From Eretmocerus hayati (lineage: Eukaryota; Arthropoda; Insecta; Hymenoptera; Aphelinidae), in the NCBI GenBank assembly GCA_029851415.1, contig CM056744.1:15321268-15385267 (forward strand): 64,000 nucleotides of DNA, given 5' to 3'. The notes under the pieces were generated by a model. The model was not told where the DNA came from, ran no database searches, and saw only the letters and a list, made by a program, of their open reading frames with translations. Below are positions 1 through 13,460 of this stretch, piece after piece (position 1 is the stretch's first letter; each line of letters begins with the position of its first letter). The position numbers were made by a program, and so were the translations under genes.

Positions 1-926
1 TCGAGATAGAAGAGATGAGAAATAAAGAGACCAAGTTTCGTTACGACGATGCCAACGATTGTGAAATGAAAGATGCTTCTCTTGTTTGTCCTTTCCTCAA
101 AATATAATGCATTTTTTACCATAACGTGGAAACTTGAAAGTCTTAGTCTACTCTTCAATACTTCTATCAAATTTTTTCTTTCTGTTCTATTTTTTACTGC
201 TTGTTAATCGAAGATTCTCGGAAAAAAAATTCTATAGTATTGATATAACGATCGGAATGAGATATTTTCTCCCTCCTTAGTATTCATTCAATTCGTTGAA
301 TGAAAATACCAGAATCTACAGAATTTGATCAATAATTATTATATTCTCACTGGTTTTAATTTGGTTTTAGTGGGTAAATTGTATACTTTGTTATTTATAA
401 CCCGATGATCTGGATGATAGTACGTATGTAAAGAGGTCGAAATATTTTTGTAAAGCGATCGATAATTAGGGCTGTGCTCATTCTGGGCACTGAAAATTAA
501 TAATACCCAGAATAAGAGCATTTGAATTATTGAGAACACGAAATCGTTCGATTGTGTGATCAATACGGTAGCACACATTTCTGAATTTGTTCACTAAAAT
601 TGTTCTAAAATGAAACAATATCACGCAAACTGTTTTCATCATCAAAATCAGGTCATGAATGCGTTTTCACTCGAATGAACCTATGAATGGATATAGATTC
701 TGAGTTTCATATCTGAAGTGGAAAAAATTGTTAAATCGATCTGACTTCATTTTCCTGATTTCCATTTCAGGTGCAAAACAGATTTCTAAGTTTTCCCTGA
801 ATTCCCTGTTTTTAGATTTGGTGGGCACCATGATACTTTATTTTGAGTATCATACGAGGAAAAGAAAGCAAGCAAAAGAATGATACAAAAAAATCAAGTG
901 ATATTTCATATTAAGAGGGCATGTAC
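1..926. other. Gene-free stretch, left edge
   Basis: AT-rich sequence with only short open frames that lack recognisable domains or good splice contexts. It could be intron or downstream sequence of a minus-strand gene if the candidate exon at 927-1020 is real. I see no RNA gene or repeat with clear ends here. Confidence 0.5.
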
Positions 927-1020
927 CTTTTTGAAAATTGCAACAGCAATTTCTGCTTGGTAACCTTCCGGCGAATGATGTCGTGTGGCCCTGAAGACGT
1001 CGTCGTAAACGGCTGACTTC
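927..1020 (-). other. Possible internal coding exon (unidentified gene)
   Basis: On the minus strand a 94-nt block lies between an acceptor-like GTGCAG and a donor-like AAG|GTACAT. In one frame it is open throughout and encodes about 31 residues of ordinary composition, starting KSAVYDDVFRATRHH and ending EIAVAIFKK. The GC content is higher than the surroundings. I do not recognise the peptide and found no matching neighbouring exon in the window. If real, it belongs to a gene running off the left edge, with its start perhaps near the GC-rich patch at 6.1-6.7 kb. Chance cannot be excluded. Confidence 0.25.
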
Positions 1021-1234
1021 CTGCACAATTTTTGCTTTATCCCTCTCTATCTCACTTATATTCGCAAATCCTCTTGTATATCTCACACAGCTCACTTTGT
1101 CACAGCACCATCACGAAAACGTCTGGCACGAGAAGAGCCGCCGTATTGGGAAGCACAAATTTCTCTCACTTGTAGTTTTATTATCTGTAATGAAAGATAT
1201 GAATTTTTGTTAGGATTTCTTCGGTCACAACTAA

Positions 1235-1265
<31 letters not shown>

Positions 1266-4200
1266 ATATTGTTTTGGTTGAGTTATAATGTTTATTATTC
1301 AATTGATAAAAATCATTTTCGGTTCGGAACTCTTGTGTTGAGAACGTGTGGTTGGTGAATGGATGGTTTACAGACAGTCAGATATTTGAGATACCTCTTC
1401 CATCGTCGCTTTTTTTTCATAAGAAGAACTGTAGCTCAATTTCTAAATGATTTTTCCAAAGGCCGAGTTATACCAGATCAAATTTTTGAAAAATCCAAGT
1501 TAACTTGATATCGGCATTATTCTTATTCGGGACTATATTTGAATTGAAGATTTTGAATGGTGAAATACTTTCAAAATATCTCACACAGAATTTTCTTACT
1601 GGCCGGTATTCTACATATTTTCTAAAAAAAGGGTTGATGAGGTGATCGACATTGAAAATCGATATTGAACTCTAAATTGCTCGAGAAATTCTCGAAACTT
1701 CATTTTGATCAACATGAAGAGTTCATATTAGCAGCACAAAACAGTTGTAAAATGATGTAGCTCCATCAGTGAAAACATATTATGTTACGTCTTAAATAAG
1801 ATTGCGTTGAATGCAATTGACTTGAATAGGAGGATGCAGAGAGATCATACAGACTCAAGTTTCACCATCATTCATTAGTTCTTCTTTGAGGGCACTTCAT
1901 TACTTATACGTTGGACGACGAGCTGAATACGAGACGAAGTTTGAGGTTTGGATACATATTTTGCAATTTCGCAGAAAGAAAAAGGAATTCTACGGTTTCT
2001 GCTTCACTGAATTTTCTTGATTTTAAAATTTTACTATCTTCATTACAGAGCTATTATTGAATAAGAAGAGCCGCAATTTATGATTCATCAAAGGCTACTA
2101 AAAGCGACTGCTAAATAAACGACAACTCTGAGAACTTTTCGATAAATTTTCGACTTTTTACGATGACCTTGAAGACATCGTTCCTGTTTATCTTTGATGA
2201 CCCACTCAATTCGGGAAATTGATCAAATCTTCTGTAGACTTTTCGATAAGGGAAAGGTATATTTGCCTAATAATTTTGGATTTTGATTTGGTTTGAGCAG
2301 TGTATGGAGAGAATTTTCGAAAAATTGTCCAATTTTCCAATGACTTCTTAGATATTGGAAAAAATGTGCTCAAACGAATTAGGGTGACATCAGAAAATTC
2401 TCAATTTAGTCGTCTACAGGTTTAGTGGAGCTAAGTTCGACCCTCGGTATTACCGTTATTTGATACGTTACGTGATTTCAATTTCCAAATAAGTATAGCG
2501 ATCTCGTCCGTAAGCATTGTGCGGCTTTGCCGTTAGATTCCCTTTGAAACTTTTCAATAAAGCTCTTCTGTGTGATTATTGGGATAAGATTTATAGAGTA
2601 CAACATTCTTCTCTGTCTCATTCATCTGAATTTTACCATAGATAAGATATTTTTGTGAGAAATTATTGTAACAATGCTGAGATAATACAGCTGTTCATAG
2701 ATAAAATGGTACTAAATACTCGATTTTTTCCATCACAGTGGGATTTTTCTCTCTCGAGAATTTGGCGATACTCACATCCCGCAGAATTGAAGAAAAAAAA
2801 AATGAATTGGCATCACCAAACTCAGTACCTACTGAGCCGGAAGTGACAAAGTGCAAAAAAAGCTACGCAGCATCGAAGCACATCTTCCTAAAATTCGCGT
2901 ACATTGCCCCCAAAGTATGAGCTCACCAAACTTGCAAAGCGTGTCGCTCATATACAGATATGTATATTCCCACTATAATGATCATACTAACATACCTAAA
3001 CTTCTCAAAGCGATTCTTAATCGTATATCGTGACTCATGCACTGGGAGATCCGCCAAGACGAGCAGTTTCACTTTTTCTCCATCTTACAAGAAGTATTTT
3101 CTGCACCCGCACGTTTTCACCACAACTTCATATAAGTATGTATACAAGTGCTCGTGATCTCTATAAATGGATGTTGATAATGTGCGCAATGTATGAAGAG
3201 AAAACTATGCTAAAACTTTAAATAGGGGATATCTCAATGGATCTATTTGGTTGTATGAAATTTGCTGTATTTAGGGTTGTACATAATAGGTATACTGTGA
3301 TAATAGTAGTTGAATGCGGTTTTGCGGTTCCGTTTGTGATTCGGACTCTCTCTGTACGCCAATACTCTGATGATGTATACGGACTCTGATGCGAAAGTGC
3401 AATGCACCTAATAGTAGTACATAGTCCATGGGCAAATTGAGAGTGAGTACGGAGTCGTGTTTTGGAATTATTGAAAGGGAAGAGAGAGATGTTTGATTCA
3501 GCGATGGAGAAGATTTTCGTCTATGAGAGTGGTGGTGACTATTTCCTGATTCCTATGAATAATTTTGCGGCGTGTAAGCAAGGAAGGAAATGAAAAATCC
3601 ATCTGATATCGTATAAAATAATTAGACAATTTTCATAAATGTTTACAAGCAGCTTTCTCCGAGGAATATTCTTTTTGATATTACATGGAATTGAGAAAAT
3701 TATTTTAGCAATATTTCATGTAACTAGACATTCTTACATTCGTACATGAATTTTTGAAATCTTTATCGAATATTTAAAAATGAGAAAAGTTGGAATGATA
3801 TTTCCAGGCCGTCGGTGATTCCACCTTGGGTCTTACAGACTTCAGAAGGGGTTGAGGATAAAAATAATTTTTGCGAAGGTGATGATAATTAGAATCTTTA
3901 AGAAAAAATACACAGTTTACGAAGGAGTATAGGCATCGATTTTTGTGTAATTGAGAAAAACCCGTGAATTTTAGAATATTTTTCAAAATTATTAGTTTTA
4001 CGTACTCAAAATTGATTGGACATTCCGGCAATAAATACCACCACGGTTAAAAACAGTGAAAGAAACTTTTTCGAGGGTTGCCTAGTCTTATAGCGGGATT
4101 TTTGATGTTCTGATGTTGGCTTTTTTTTGGAAATCTAGAATTGTCTGAATGTAACCTAAGCAAGATGCACCTTGATTCATTCTGGAAATATAAATTTGAC

Positions 4201-6080
4201 TTGAAAAAAGCTGCGAGATAGAGCAAGATAACAACAGACAGTGATTAGAAACTTGCTTGCAGAAACTTAAGAGCCAGCAATAACCCTTCTTGCAACTTAA
4301 GCAGAGAGCAATTTTATGCTCGCGGAGGTAGGACAGCAAAAAAAAACTAGGGCAAAACACGACAAATCAAAATCGTTGTTTACTTAATACCGGCAACACT
4401 CAAGCCCGAAGCAATATCTGGACGGAAAAGCCACTTAAAGCCATAGCTCAGGAATATTGGCTCTCTGACGTGAAGAAAAATAAATTTTTACTGACAAAAG
4501 TCGTTGTAGTCTCTGACATACGCAAATAATTCACGTTTCCATCGTCCATCACTTTATACATGTTAAAAACTCACACGAGCGTCACCACATATATACTTAT
4601 AATATGCGTGCAGGTGCACCACGTAAACTCACGCAACGATGAGGGGGAGGAAGGAAAACGCAAACGCGGGCAAAAATAATTGCTCACCGAATGCCAATTC
4701 TTTTTCCAAACATCAGGATGGTGGTGACGCCTCTCAAACTTACTTTTGGAGTACAGAGCAGACGAAAATAGTAGAGTTTTGGAGAGAGATGAGAGGGAGA
4801 GAGAAGAGACAGGATGTTCTGAATTTTGATTCATTACACCACTGTAAATAACGATGAGGCAACTCATTATACAAGGCTTTACAATGCTATACGAGCTGAT
4901 TCAGAAACTATACTGTTTGCAATCAACGACAAAATGAATGAAGTGAAGGGAAAGAGAAGGAAAAAATATTGGTTAAACTTGTTTTAGCAGTCGCTCTGAC
5001 AAAATCACAATGTGAAGTTCAACAACTGTTTGTGGAGGAAAATAAAGTGGGATGAGAGCTTTGGTGAGCTCGTTGTTACTCATTTGTTTTGAGTGTTGAT
5101 AGAGAGTTGTGTTTTTTCTATCCATGAATTTCGTATGTACTCTTTTAAAATGAGCAATTGAAAATATGGAGACTGACATGTGTTTAAAAATAGAAATGAT
5201 CAAATTTTTACACAGGCTTGAGCCAGTGGAGGATTATTGAATGATTCATCAGAGATTAACAAGCTGCTTTGTATCATGAGTAACTCCAAAAACATTTCCT
5301 GTTATCAATTAGACCTGATGAGTTTCGAGACCGCCCTCTCCACTCCATCATGAGCAAAATCAGAATTCAACTCTACTTCTACCAATACTTGAAAATTCCT
5401 AGAGCATGAAATGAGGACTAGAACAATGTGTGGAAGGAATCCTGCATCATCCATTTCAAAAGTCAATTAATACTCCATTTGATGTTTCAAATTGAGCTCA
5501 TCATGTGAGCAATTAGCACAGTTGATCTACTCCACTAAAGAAGTCATTAAACTTGATTCTAAATGACACACAGCACAGTAAATGAGAGGTTGTTGATCTC
5601 TACAAGCTACCACAGCAGTCTGATTTCAATTTCACTAGAACTTTCCAAGATTCAATGGTCGTTACACAATTGTTCTCCCTTCAATATTATCAATCTTGGT
5701 GATGTACAGTATCCAGTATCTCTAGAAGCCTATCTGTATGAGCGAGCATTGGGGTCATGAACCAGGAGGAGCAGCATGTGTATCATTCGACCATGAGGAT
5801 CCAAGAATAGAACAGCCTAGCGTCTCAAGCTCAAATCCAGCAGAGTAATATGTACACAGACTCAACTGTTCAAAACCTACTCGTACCACAAGACATTCAC
5901 TACCACTTTACAACGAAAGCCCTCCCACAGAGTAAGACCCACCAAGCTCATCATACTCTATTCGATACACAGATGCAGCTTTCGAATATCTGGTCAGGAC
6001 ACCCATCGAAACCTTTCTCAACCTTAAAATTCACTCGTTTGAACACCTGGTACTGGACAAACTAAGGTCTAAACACAGTA
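1021..6080. other. Long gene-free stretch
   Basis: About 5 kb of AT-rich DNA without a supportable gene. Open frames are all under 100 codons, without domains, and often start at non-ATG codons. A run of 27 T lies at 1235-1261. It may be a long intron or intergenic DNA. Confidence 0.5.
1235..1261. repeat. Homopolymer T tract
   Basis: Twenty-seven consecutive T residues. On the minus strand this is an A tract, which may be the tail of a degraded retroposed sequence or simple-repeat expansion. No retroelement body was recognised beside it. Confidence 0.8.
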
Positions 6081-6740
6081 TGTATAATCACCGGGTCAGC
6101 CTTGAGGAAGTGGCCGGCACGACAAGGAAGGCCAGGATATTCAGGATAGTCAGTTTAGTCTTGACTCTTGACTTGACCAAGAGGATAAGAGGAAAAGGTA
6201 AAGAGGGAGGGAGGGAGGGAGGGACGCTGGCGTGGCCGATATATCTTTGTCTATTATATACGAGAAACCGCTTTGCTGAGCTCTTCGTTGATGCGTACCG
6301 TTATTATAGCGGGCGGCGGCTTCTTCTTCTTCTTCTTCTACACCGGATATTCCTGAAGACGTCTTCGCCGGGGCACGCGCGCACTAGGTATTAATTCGGG
6401 GCCTCAAAAATCTCACATTCACGGGGCGTATATATAGGTATTGCACACTCTCACAAACACGCACAGTTGGCGCGCGGGGGCGGCGCGACTCAGGAGACAG
6501 GAGGCGAGGCTCTCCTCTTTCACTACACTATCTCTTCTCCTAGGCAGCCCCGATCGCCAGCGACTGGCGCCAGCAGCGTGCAAGATCGCCACAAGCCACC
6601 CAATAATCCTTCCACGAAGCAAACGTTTTCGACGAATGAGCATTGCTGACGATCGAAGCGACACGTACCGGAGAGAATGTCAAATATTTTGCGTCTGGGC
6701 GCGACCGCCGTTGCCCTTTCGAACATTTTACGAATAGTTT
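6081..6740. promoter_or_regulatory. GC-rich, CpG-containing promoter-like patch
   Basis: This patch is much richer in G+C and CpG than its surroundings. It contains a GGGA microsatellite (about 6206-6221), a CTT/TTC run (about 6322-6339) and a CG-dense core near 6470-6490. In AT-rich insect genomes such patches often mark first exons and promoters. No start codon with a convincing downstream splice partner could be chosen, so the strand and gene are unknown. Confidence 0.3.
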
Positions 6741-7628
6741 TGTACATTGGCTGAATTATTTGTTTGATTTATTAATGATGAGAAAAACACTGTCGGTGTC
6801 TAATAGGAACGTTTTGTAATTTGGCAAAACTTTCTTGATTAATTTGATCATTTTACTTGAGATGTTGATCCAAGACTTCAATGTTTAGTTAAATTTAACA
6901 GTCATCGGACGAATTATGACAAAGTTTTAGAAGTAAATTAGTTACAGATTTATTCAATACTGATAAATTGGAGGGTTTTCTCATGAGTGCTTGTGTTGAC
7001 TCGAAGAGTGACTTTACTCTAATCGAGGGAGAATGAAACAACAATATGTTCGAGAACATAAAACTTTATGTCTTTTTGGTCTATCCATGTTCATCTTGAT
7101 GATACATTATAAAGGAATGAATGCGTATTGAATCATACACATGAAGTATAATATAAGATACATTGTATACTAGTTAGAGAAAGAACTAAAAAAAATGACG
7201 AGTACATATACTAATCAAAGAGCCCGGTATCATGTGTTTACTGCACAAATCATTTCACGCAGTTATGTATTCTTACAGCTGTAAGAAATTCTGGAAACAT
7301 AAAGTAACTCTAAGTGCAAAATCTACATCAAAATTTTCAGCGAGCCAAGAGAAATGCTGGCTGCTGTTTGTGTACTGTTATAAAAAATTCGACTGGTCAT
7401 GAGTTTCCATGTGCACATGTTGAAAAGAAAGCTTGCGTGAAGCACGCGAAAGATCCTTTTTAGAGAAACTAATCTAATAGAAACCGTTTAGTTCAACCAA
7501 CACAAATAAAAAAGGTTTTTCTCTCGATATGAGCTTGCAGAATCATTTCTCTTAGTCGTCCACACTTTTTTTTCTAATGCGCGAGCTGCGCTTATTTACA
7601 GTGGTGCTCGAGTATTCAAACCTGGTGC
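6741..7628. other. 3' flank of the Aly/REF gene
   Basis: No gene seen. This should hold the 3' UTR of the minus-strand Aly/REF gene. The minus-strand AATAAA nearest to a plausible end lies far downstream, around 6950-6956, so the polyadenylation site is not settled. Confidence 0.4.
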
Positions 7629-8952
7629 TTATGCACCTTCGGAGTTAGCTGCCTTGCTCTTAACATATTCTTCTAGCTCTGCGTCTAGTTCTTCAGCTGT
7701 GGGTTGTTTTCGGGTTTGTCCTCGTGCGCCACCACCACCACGACCTCCTGAGGGTCTGTCTCCACCACGTCCACGACCTCCACGTCCACCACTGAATGAT
7801 CCTCTACCTCCACGGCCTCTGAATGAACCTCTTGGTTTGAAACCACCACCTCCAAGACGAGATCCGCGGATTGAAGAACCCGATGGAACTTCAGATGTAG
7901 CTAGCTGGATGTTCATTTCACGACCGTCCAAAGGAACGCCGTTGTATTGCTTCATGGCCTGAAAAACAATTTTGGTGATTAGAAAAAATATCAACGAGAT
8001 CATCATTCACACAATTGCACGCAAGCTTCTTCAACGCTCCAGGAAGCTTTTGTCCATAAATATATTTTGAAGGAGAATGATCTGATTCCTAAAAAGATAT
8101 CCAAAGCAGTAGAGTACCCAAAACATCCAATCAAGTATTCGTGGATCGTGGGATTGAATAATATGATGTATTCGGAGCAGCGCTAGTAAGAGCCGTTTCA
8201 TTGTGTGGTACAGGCCACACACTTGATGCTTGGATCTGGTAAAAATTTGATAGCTATGTCATACTTCACGTCCCACGGCGAATTCATCAGATTATGATGG
8301 GTCAGTACAAGTGACCTTTCTACAGAAAACATGCGTCTACATATTTCATCAGCATCCGATGCTTTGCTCAACCAGATTCATTTCAATTCGAAACAAGTTT
8401 GAAATGGTCCCATTTTAGTTACTCCAAAGCAACAAAACGATGAAGCTAAAGTCTCACCTTGATGGCATCAGCTCTTCTCATGAAGATAAGGTCAGCAGAT
8501 CCAAGAGATCTTCCAGATCTGTCATAATGTATTCCAGCGCTCTTGAGCTGTCCAAATTCATTGAAAAGCTCCAAAATATCAGAATCTGTCACACCAAAGT
8601 CCAAATTGGACACTATGAGCTTAGTGGTATCACTAGATGAAGATCCATATCTGCGTGGGGGTGAGCTACTACTTCCAAAAAAGGCTTCGCGTTTGCTACT
8701 ACTGGTGTAACCATTTCCATAGCTACTGGTAGATCTTCCACGACTACTGTAACTTGAGCTACTACGGGAAATTCCACCACGTCCACGACCGCGATATACT
8801 CCGGTTGGTCTACGGGTACTACCTCGACGGCTACCCATTCCACTGCTGAATTTACCAATGGCACCGCCACCTCCACGACGGCTTCCTCCACCTCCGCTAC
8901 CGCGTCTGGTGCCACGATTTTGCTTGATAAAATCGTCAAGGCTTACGTCCAT
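7629..8952 (-). CDS. Aly/REF mRNA export adaptor (THO complex subunit 4-like)
   Basis: Two coding exons on the minus strand, 8952-8458 and 7958-7629, joined at phase 0 (AAG|GTGAGA donor, TTTTTCAG acceptor), give 274 residues, close to insect and vertebrate Aly/REF. The N-terminus [12 protein letters not shown] is the family's UAP56-binding motif. It is followed by an Arg/Gly-rich segment and one RRM at about residues 109-186, with RNP2 LIVSNL and RNP1-like SADLIFM. A second RGG-rich block precedes a C-terminal helix, [12 protein letters not shown], the second UAP56-binding motif. The intron splits the RRM. The family couples splicing and the TREX complex to nuclear mRNA export through NXF1. 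A likely 5' UTR intron acceptor sits at 9030-9029. Orthology to Drosophila Ref1 (vertebrate ALYREF) is inferred; the identity is secure. Confidence 0.95.
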
Positions 8953-9287
8953 TTTATCTGGCAGATAGGGTTCTGAACCTTAAGGGATGTAAGCTGAAGA
9001 TTCGGCTTGCGACGTCAAAAAGACGGACCTGCAAAAGAAAATAGAGATGAGTCTAATACTCGATAGATTTTTAAATAGTTGAGATTCTGATTTTTAGATG
9101 ATAGATTTCGTGGAGAAATTACGAAATATCAGTCCATTAGAGAGGAAATCTTGCTGTGCTGTTCAAAAAATCATACTTGAATTTCGATTCAATTTGAAAA
9201 ATGAATTCGCGAAGGAAAAGGGCTTGAGAGTACATTGTAACCAAAAATCATCAGAGGATAGAGTTTCCCTTCAAATTCATTCACCCA
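8953..9287. other. Spacer between Aly/REF and ankyrin-PRANC gene 1
   Basis: This short spacer separates two minus-strand genes. It holds the Aly/REF 5' UTR, with an acceptor-like TTTTGCAG at 9036-9029 on the minus strand, and probably its upstream exon or promoter. Confidence 0.4.
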
Positions 9288-9293
9288 TTTATT
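9288..9293 (-). terminator. Polyadenylation signal of ankyrin-PRANC gene 1
   Basis: A minus-strand AATAAA lies about 190 nt past the stop codon at 9485. Position and spacing fit the 3' end of the ankyrin gene. Cleavage is expected 10-30 nt further on. Confidence 0.5.
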
Positions 9294-9484
9294 ACAATTA
9301 CAATACCGTTGGCTAACATATTACAAATTTAGAAGAAATTCTTCGATATTCATCACAAACTTTATCACAACATTACACTAAATGTATAACTCATCGGGAC
9401 TAGAACGTTTTACAAATCTACACATGATGAAAACTAGTCAATAAAATCGAACAATGTACGGCTCAACTCGTCACCGCCTGATCT

Positions 9485-12400
9485 TCACAAATAGGCATCT
9501 GCAAAGCAGCGCAAATCTTGATCATTTAAATAATCAATTATCGCTTCCGTACACTCTTCATTCCACTCGATGTCATTGAAAAACATGCACATCATTTTCT
9601 TAAAACTAGATTCTGCAGCCCAAATCAGACCTCTCCTCTTCACTGCAATGGCATACTGTCTCATGACGAGACAGCCGTGCAAAGGAAAGGTTTTTTCCAA
9701 ATTTTCATTCTTTATAAAATCACCTAGACATCCATTATGTGATAAATGAGATGCCATTCTATTACTACACTTCACCATATCATACAAAGTAAATGTTCCA
9801 AATTTTGTTTGTCGCATCGTCTGCAATTCTGACTCCCAATCGGGATCTCTGCTTAGTTCGTCACCTTCGTAATCTGCTCTTGAATTTTCAAGTTCCTGGA
9901 GAAGCATCGTATTGAGCGGACTCAGTGAGAATATACCAGAAAAACAACGCATACGAGTTTGCATATGTATACGAAAAAGACGATAGAGTTCCACTCGAGG
10001 TAGATGACTAGACGTGATTTCGAGAAAATACGAGATGACAGTTCGACCACTTAGATCTTCCACATCAACATCTGCACCGCAACGTAAAAGAGATTTGAGC
10101 GCGGGGAGATTTATGGGCCAATACGCTTGGTGAAGTGCTGACCGTCCTGATAAATTTTTAGCATCGAGGTTGCATCCTTTCTCCACCAGTTTGACAAAAA
10201 TTCGAGTGAGATATGCTTCCTTCACCTGGGAATCAATTTACAAGATCAAAAAATTAGTCATCAGAAAGTGGAATGCTAAACATAACAGTCGATCGATCTA
10301 TTCTTTGATAGATGAATTCGTTGGGATGCAGTTTTGTTCAAATTTGAAAGGAATTCATGGCTTAGAATGAAAAGTATATTCACCTGCAAATTCAAAGATA
10401 GAATTCTGTGGACGAAAGTTTCTCCGTACACGGATCTGACAGTCGCATCAGCACCAGCTTCTAAAAGGATATCAACCATACTTTCGTGACATAATTTAAT
10501 AGCCAATTCAAGAGGTCGACGTTCTGTCACGGGATCTGGGCTATCGAAATCGGCTCCGTGTTCCAGAGCTATTTGTAAGATTTTTGGTTGATTGTTGACG
10601 ATTAAAAATTCTACAAGCGTTTCTCCATATATATTTCTTCTATTAGGATCAGCTCCATGTTGTAAAAGTTTCAGTGATATACTTGTTTTAGGTGCTCTTG
10701 AAATACAAGCTAGATGTAATGGCGTACAACCAGACGAGTTGACTGCATTTGTATCTGCTCCGTGAGCCAATAACAGATCAATCAAATCAATACTCTTTTT
10801 TTCAACAGCTATGTGCAGAGGGGTATAGCCTGCAAATTTTGGGGCAAGGAAATGAACAGGTTGATTGATGTCAACTCCAACTGCCAAAAAATCTTCTATG
10901 ATATGGATCAATTTTTTTAAACAAGCAATATGAAAATATGTGAGACCTTTGTTATCCATAGGATTCACAATTTTGGCTGAATTCTGAGACAAAATCATAT
11001 TAACGATTATGTCATTCTCACATTGTAGAGCCAAACGCAGGGGAGTTAGTTGCTGACTATTACTCAAACTATGATCATAATTATGCAACAAAATTAGACT
11101 TATAATATCTGGCTTTGATAATGCGCAAGCAAGGTGGAGCGGAGTGAATCCATGACCATCTTGTACATTTACTTGAGCACCAAGAGCTAACAATTTCTCA
11201 ACAGTGTGAAAACTACCATATTTTACGCCAAAATGCAAAGGACTGAATCCAGGCCACAGGGGACACATTTGAGTTGTAACTGTGTTGATATCCACTCCTT
11301 GTTCCACGAGCTCTTGCACTACATTATAATCATCACAAATGCAAGCCACATGTAAAGCAATTAAATTTGTATCTTGATCCACCACAAGCAGCTTCCTGTC
11401 TCTTATAATTTGCCAAAACAGAGCGATTATTTTACAGCAAATGTGAAAACACAGTTTGAAAGTGTACATAAAAGATATCCTATTTTGAAGATCTTTGGTA
11501 GTAATGTTGGCCCCATGTTGTAATAATACCAATATGGTTTCCACACACCCAAATTTTACAGCAAAATGTAATGGTGTAAAAAGAGCATAGTTTTGTGAGC
11601 TTGAATCAACACAGTTGTTGATATTACATCCAGCGTCTATGAAAGCACTCACAAGAGTCACTTCATTTTTCATACAAGCAATATGGAAGTGAGATAGACC
11701 AGTACTGTCTTTGGGATTCTTCAAATGAAGGCCACAGTATAATAGGATTGCTTGAGTAATTTCTTCGTTGTCAACAAGGACAGCCTCATGCAGAGGGGTT
11801 AATCCTATGGAGTTCTGTACATTTATGTCTGCACCAAATTCAAGTAGGATCTTTGAAATTCCTACATTAGTGTTCCTGACAGCAAAGTGTAAAGGAGTAT
11901 CATTCGCTTTAGTGGCTAAGTTGACAGAGATTCCATTACTTAAAAACTTCTTGACTATATCCAGTCTTTGAGATGTACAAATAATATGAAAATGAGAAAT
12001 TCCACTTGCATCAACAGGATTTTTTTGAGGCTCATCATGAAATGTCAAGATATTTTGCAAAATCTTATAATTTTTTCTAAGCTCAGCAAGATGTAACGGC
12101 GTTCTACCATTCATATCTTGAGCAAATAAATCTGCACCATTCCTCAATAGAAATTCCACTATGTCATCTTTGCCTCTCTCTACAGCCAAGTGTAAAGGGC
12201 TATACCCAGGAAGATATAAAGGATAATTTGAGGGTATGGAACTGTTGATATTATTCCCTTTTCTCAGAAAGACCTGTATTGAACTTAGATCAGCACTTGC
12301 GCAGGCACAAAAGAATGCCAACATTTCTACATTGATAGCCTTTCTGTTCTTTTTCATGATCTCTGCTATAATGAAACTCATGAGAGTTTCATCTAAAAAT

Positions 12401-13443
12401 TGTTTATGAATCCCTAATAAAAATGGAGTTAATCCATCAATGTCTGGAATATTCATGTCTCCACCATTCTTCAAGATAAATCTAAACATAGATAAACTTC
12501 TCTTTTGTATAGCTACATGGAGAGGAGTGCATCCAGGCCACAATGGAGAAGATGGCTTTATACAACTATTAACGTCCAGACCACTTTGAATGAGTTCAAC
12601 TGATTTTTGTGGATCAATACCTGTCAACCACCCAATATGCAGCAGGGAAATTCCATCTGTGTTAATGAAAAATGTCCGATCAATCTCTAAATTCTGAAGC
12701 ATAGTCTCCACAATTTGGCTATCTCCTTTTTTCAAAGCAATGTGGAAAGGAGACAACTCAGAAGGATTTTTGGCATCAATATTTCCTCCATACTCTAGAA
12801 GTACACTCATTGCCTTTAAACATGCATACTTTACAGTTATGTGTAGAGATGTATAACCAGACCAATATGGGGAATTCAATTTTAAAGATTCATCAACTTC
12901 AACTCCACATTCTAAGAATCTTCTAACAACTTGATGTCTATCTCTGTAGCAAGCAATATGGAAATGGGATAGCCCATAATTATTGACTGGGTTACTGGGC
13001 AAATGTTCACTATTCACAGTCAATAATCTGTCAAGAATGTGGAGCATTTTGGCTTCTTTGGATGCATTCAATTTCTTTCTTTTCAACAAAATTATATCAA
13101 GACCTAAATGTAACGGAGTCTGCCCCTTAGCATTTTTGATAGTGCAATCTGCTCCATATTGAATCAAAGCTTGAACGGCTGGTAAATTCATGTATTCAAC
13201 AGCAAAATGAAGAGGGGAGTAACCTCTGTGAGATGGTGAATTGAGGCTGACAGAGATATTGATGTCTAATTCATTCTGAATGATCCATATCTTTCTCATT
13301 TCTAGTCGACACTCATCTGTTAAGGAGTACTTTCGTTTGCACATGGAATAGAAGTGAGATAAATTCTGATCATCATCGGAATAAGAATGAGTATTTCCAT
13401 TTTTGATTGAATGAATTCTGAAATCCATGATGAGCACTTTCAT
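9485..13443 (-). CDS. Ankyrin-repeat protein with C-terminal PRANC-like domain (gene 1)
   Basis: Two coding exons, 13443-10384 and 10225-9485, join at phase 0 (CAG|GTGAAT donor, CCCAG acceptor) to give 1266 residues. From about residue 28 to 1085 the protein is ankyrin repeats, organised as about seven larger modules. Each module opens with a GLSHFHIAC-like repeat, then has a GYTPLHFAV repeat after a loop containing SPxW, then a G.TPLHLA repeat. After the splice, two more repeats lead into a C-terminal region ending CTEAIIDYLNDQDL, homologous to the ends of genes 2 and 3 and resembling the PRANC/F-box-like domain. In poxviruses and Wolbachia this domain can bind SCF ubiquitin-ligase components; a substrate-adaptor role here is inference. 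Residues about 655-690 form a degenerate, Phe/Ile-rich stretch inside the repeats. No signal peptide or membrane segment is evident. A second ATG five codons in has a better +4 G. Confidence 0.88.
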
Positions 13444-13460
13444 GAAATATTGGCCATCAT
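13440..13460 (-). promoter_or_regulatory. Short upstream ORF overlapping the start of ankyrin gene 1
   Basis: Just upstream of the chosen start the minus strand reads a 6-codon frame (MMANIS, stop). Its TGA overlaps the main ATG in an ATGA arrangement. A splice-acceptor-like TTTACAG lies a few nucleotides before it, so the uORF would sit at the start of the coding exon. It could dampen translation or favour reinitiation, possibly at the second in-frame ATG. Confidence 0.4.

Noticed and set aside
7654..7962. Proline-rich open frame on the plus strand over Aly/REF exon 2
   Set aside because: It is the antisense shadow of the RGG-coding sequence; no independent support.
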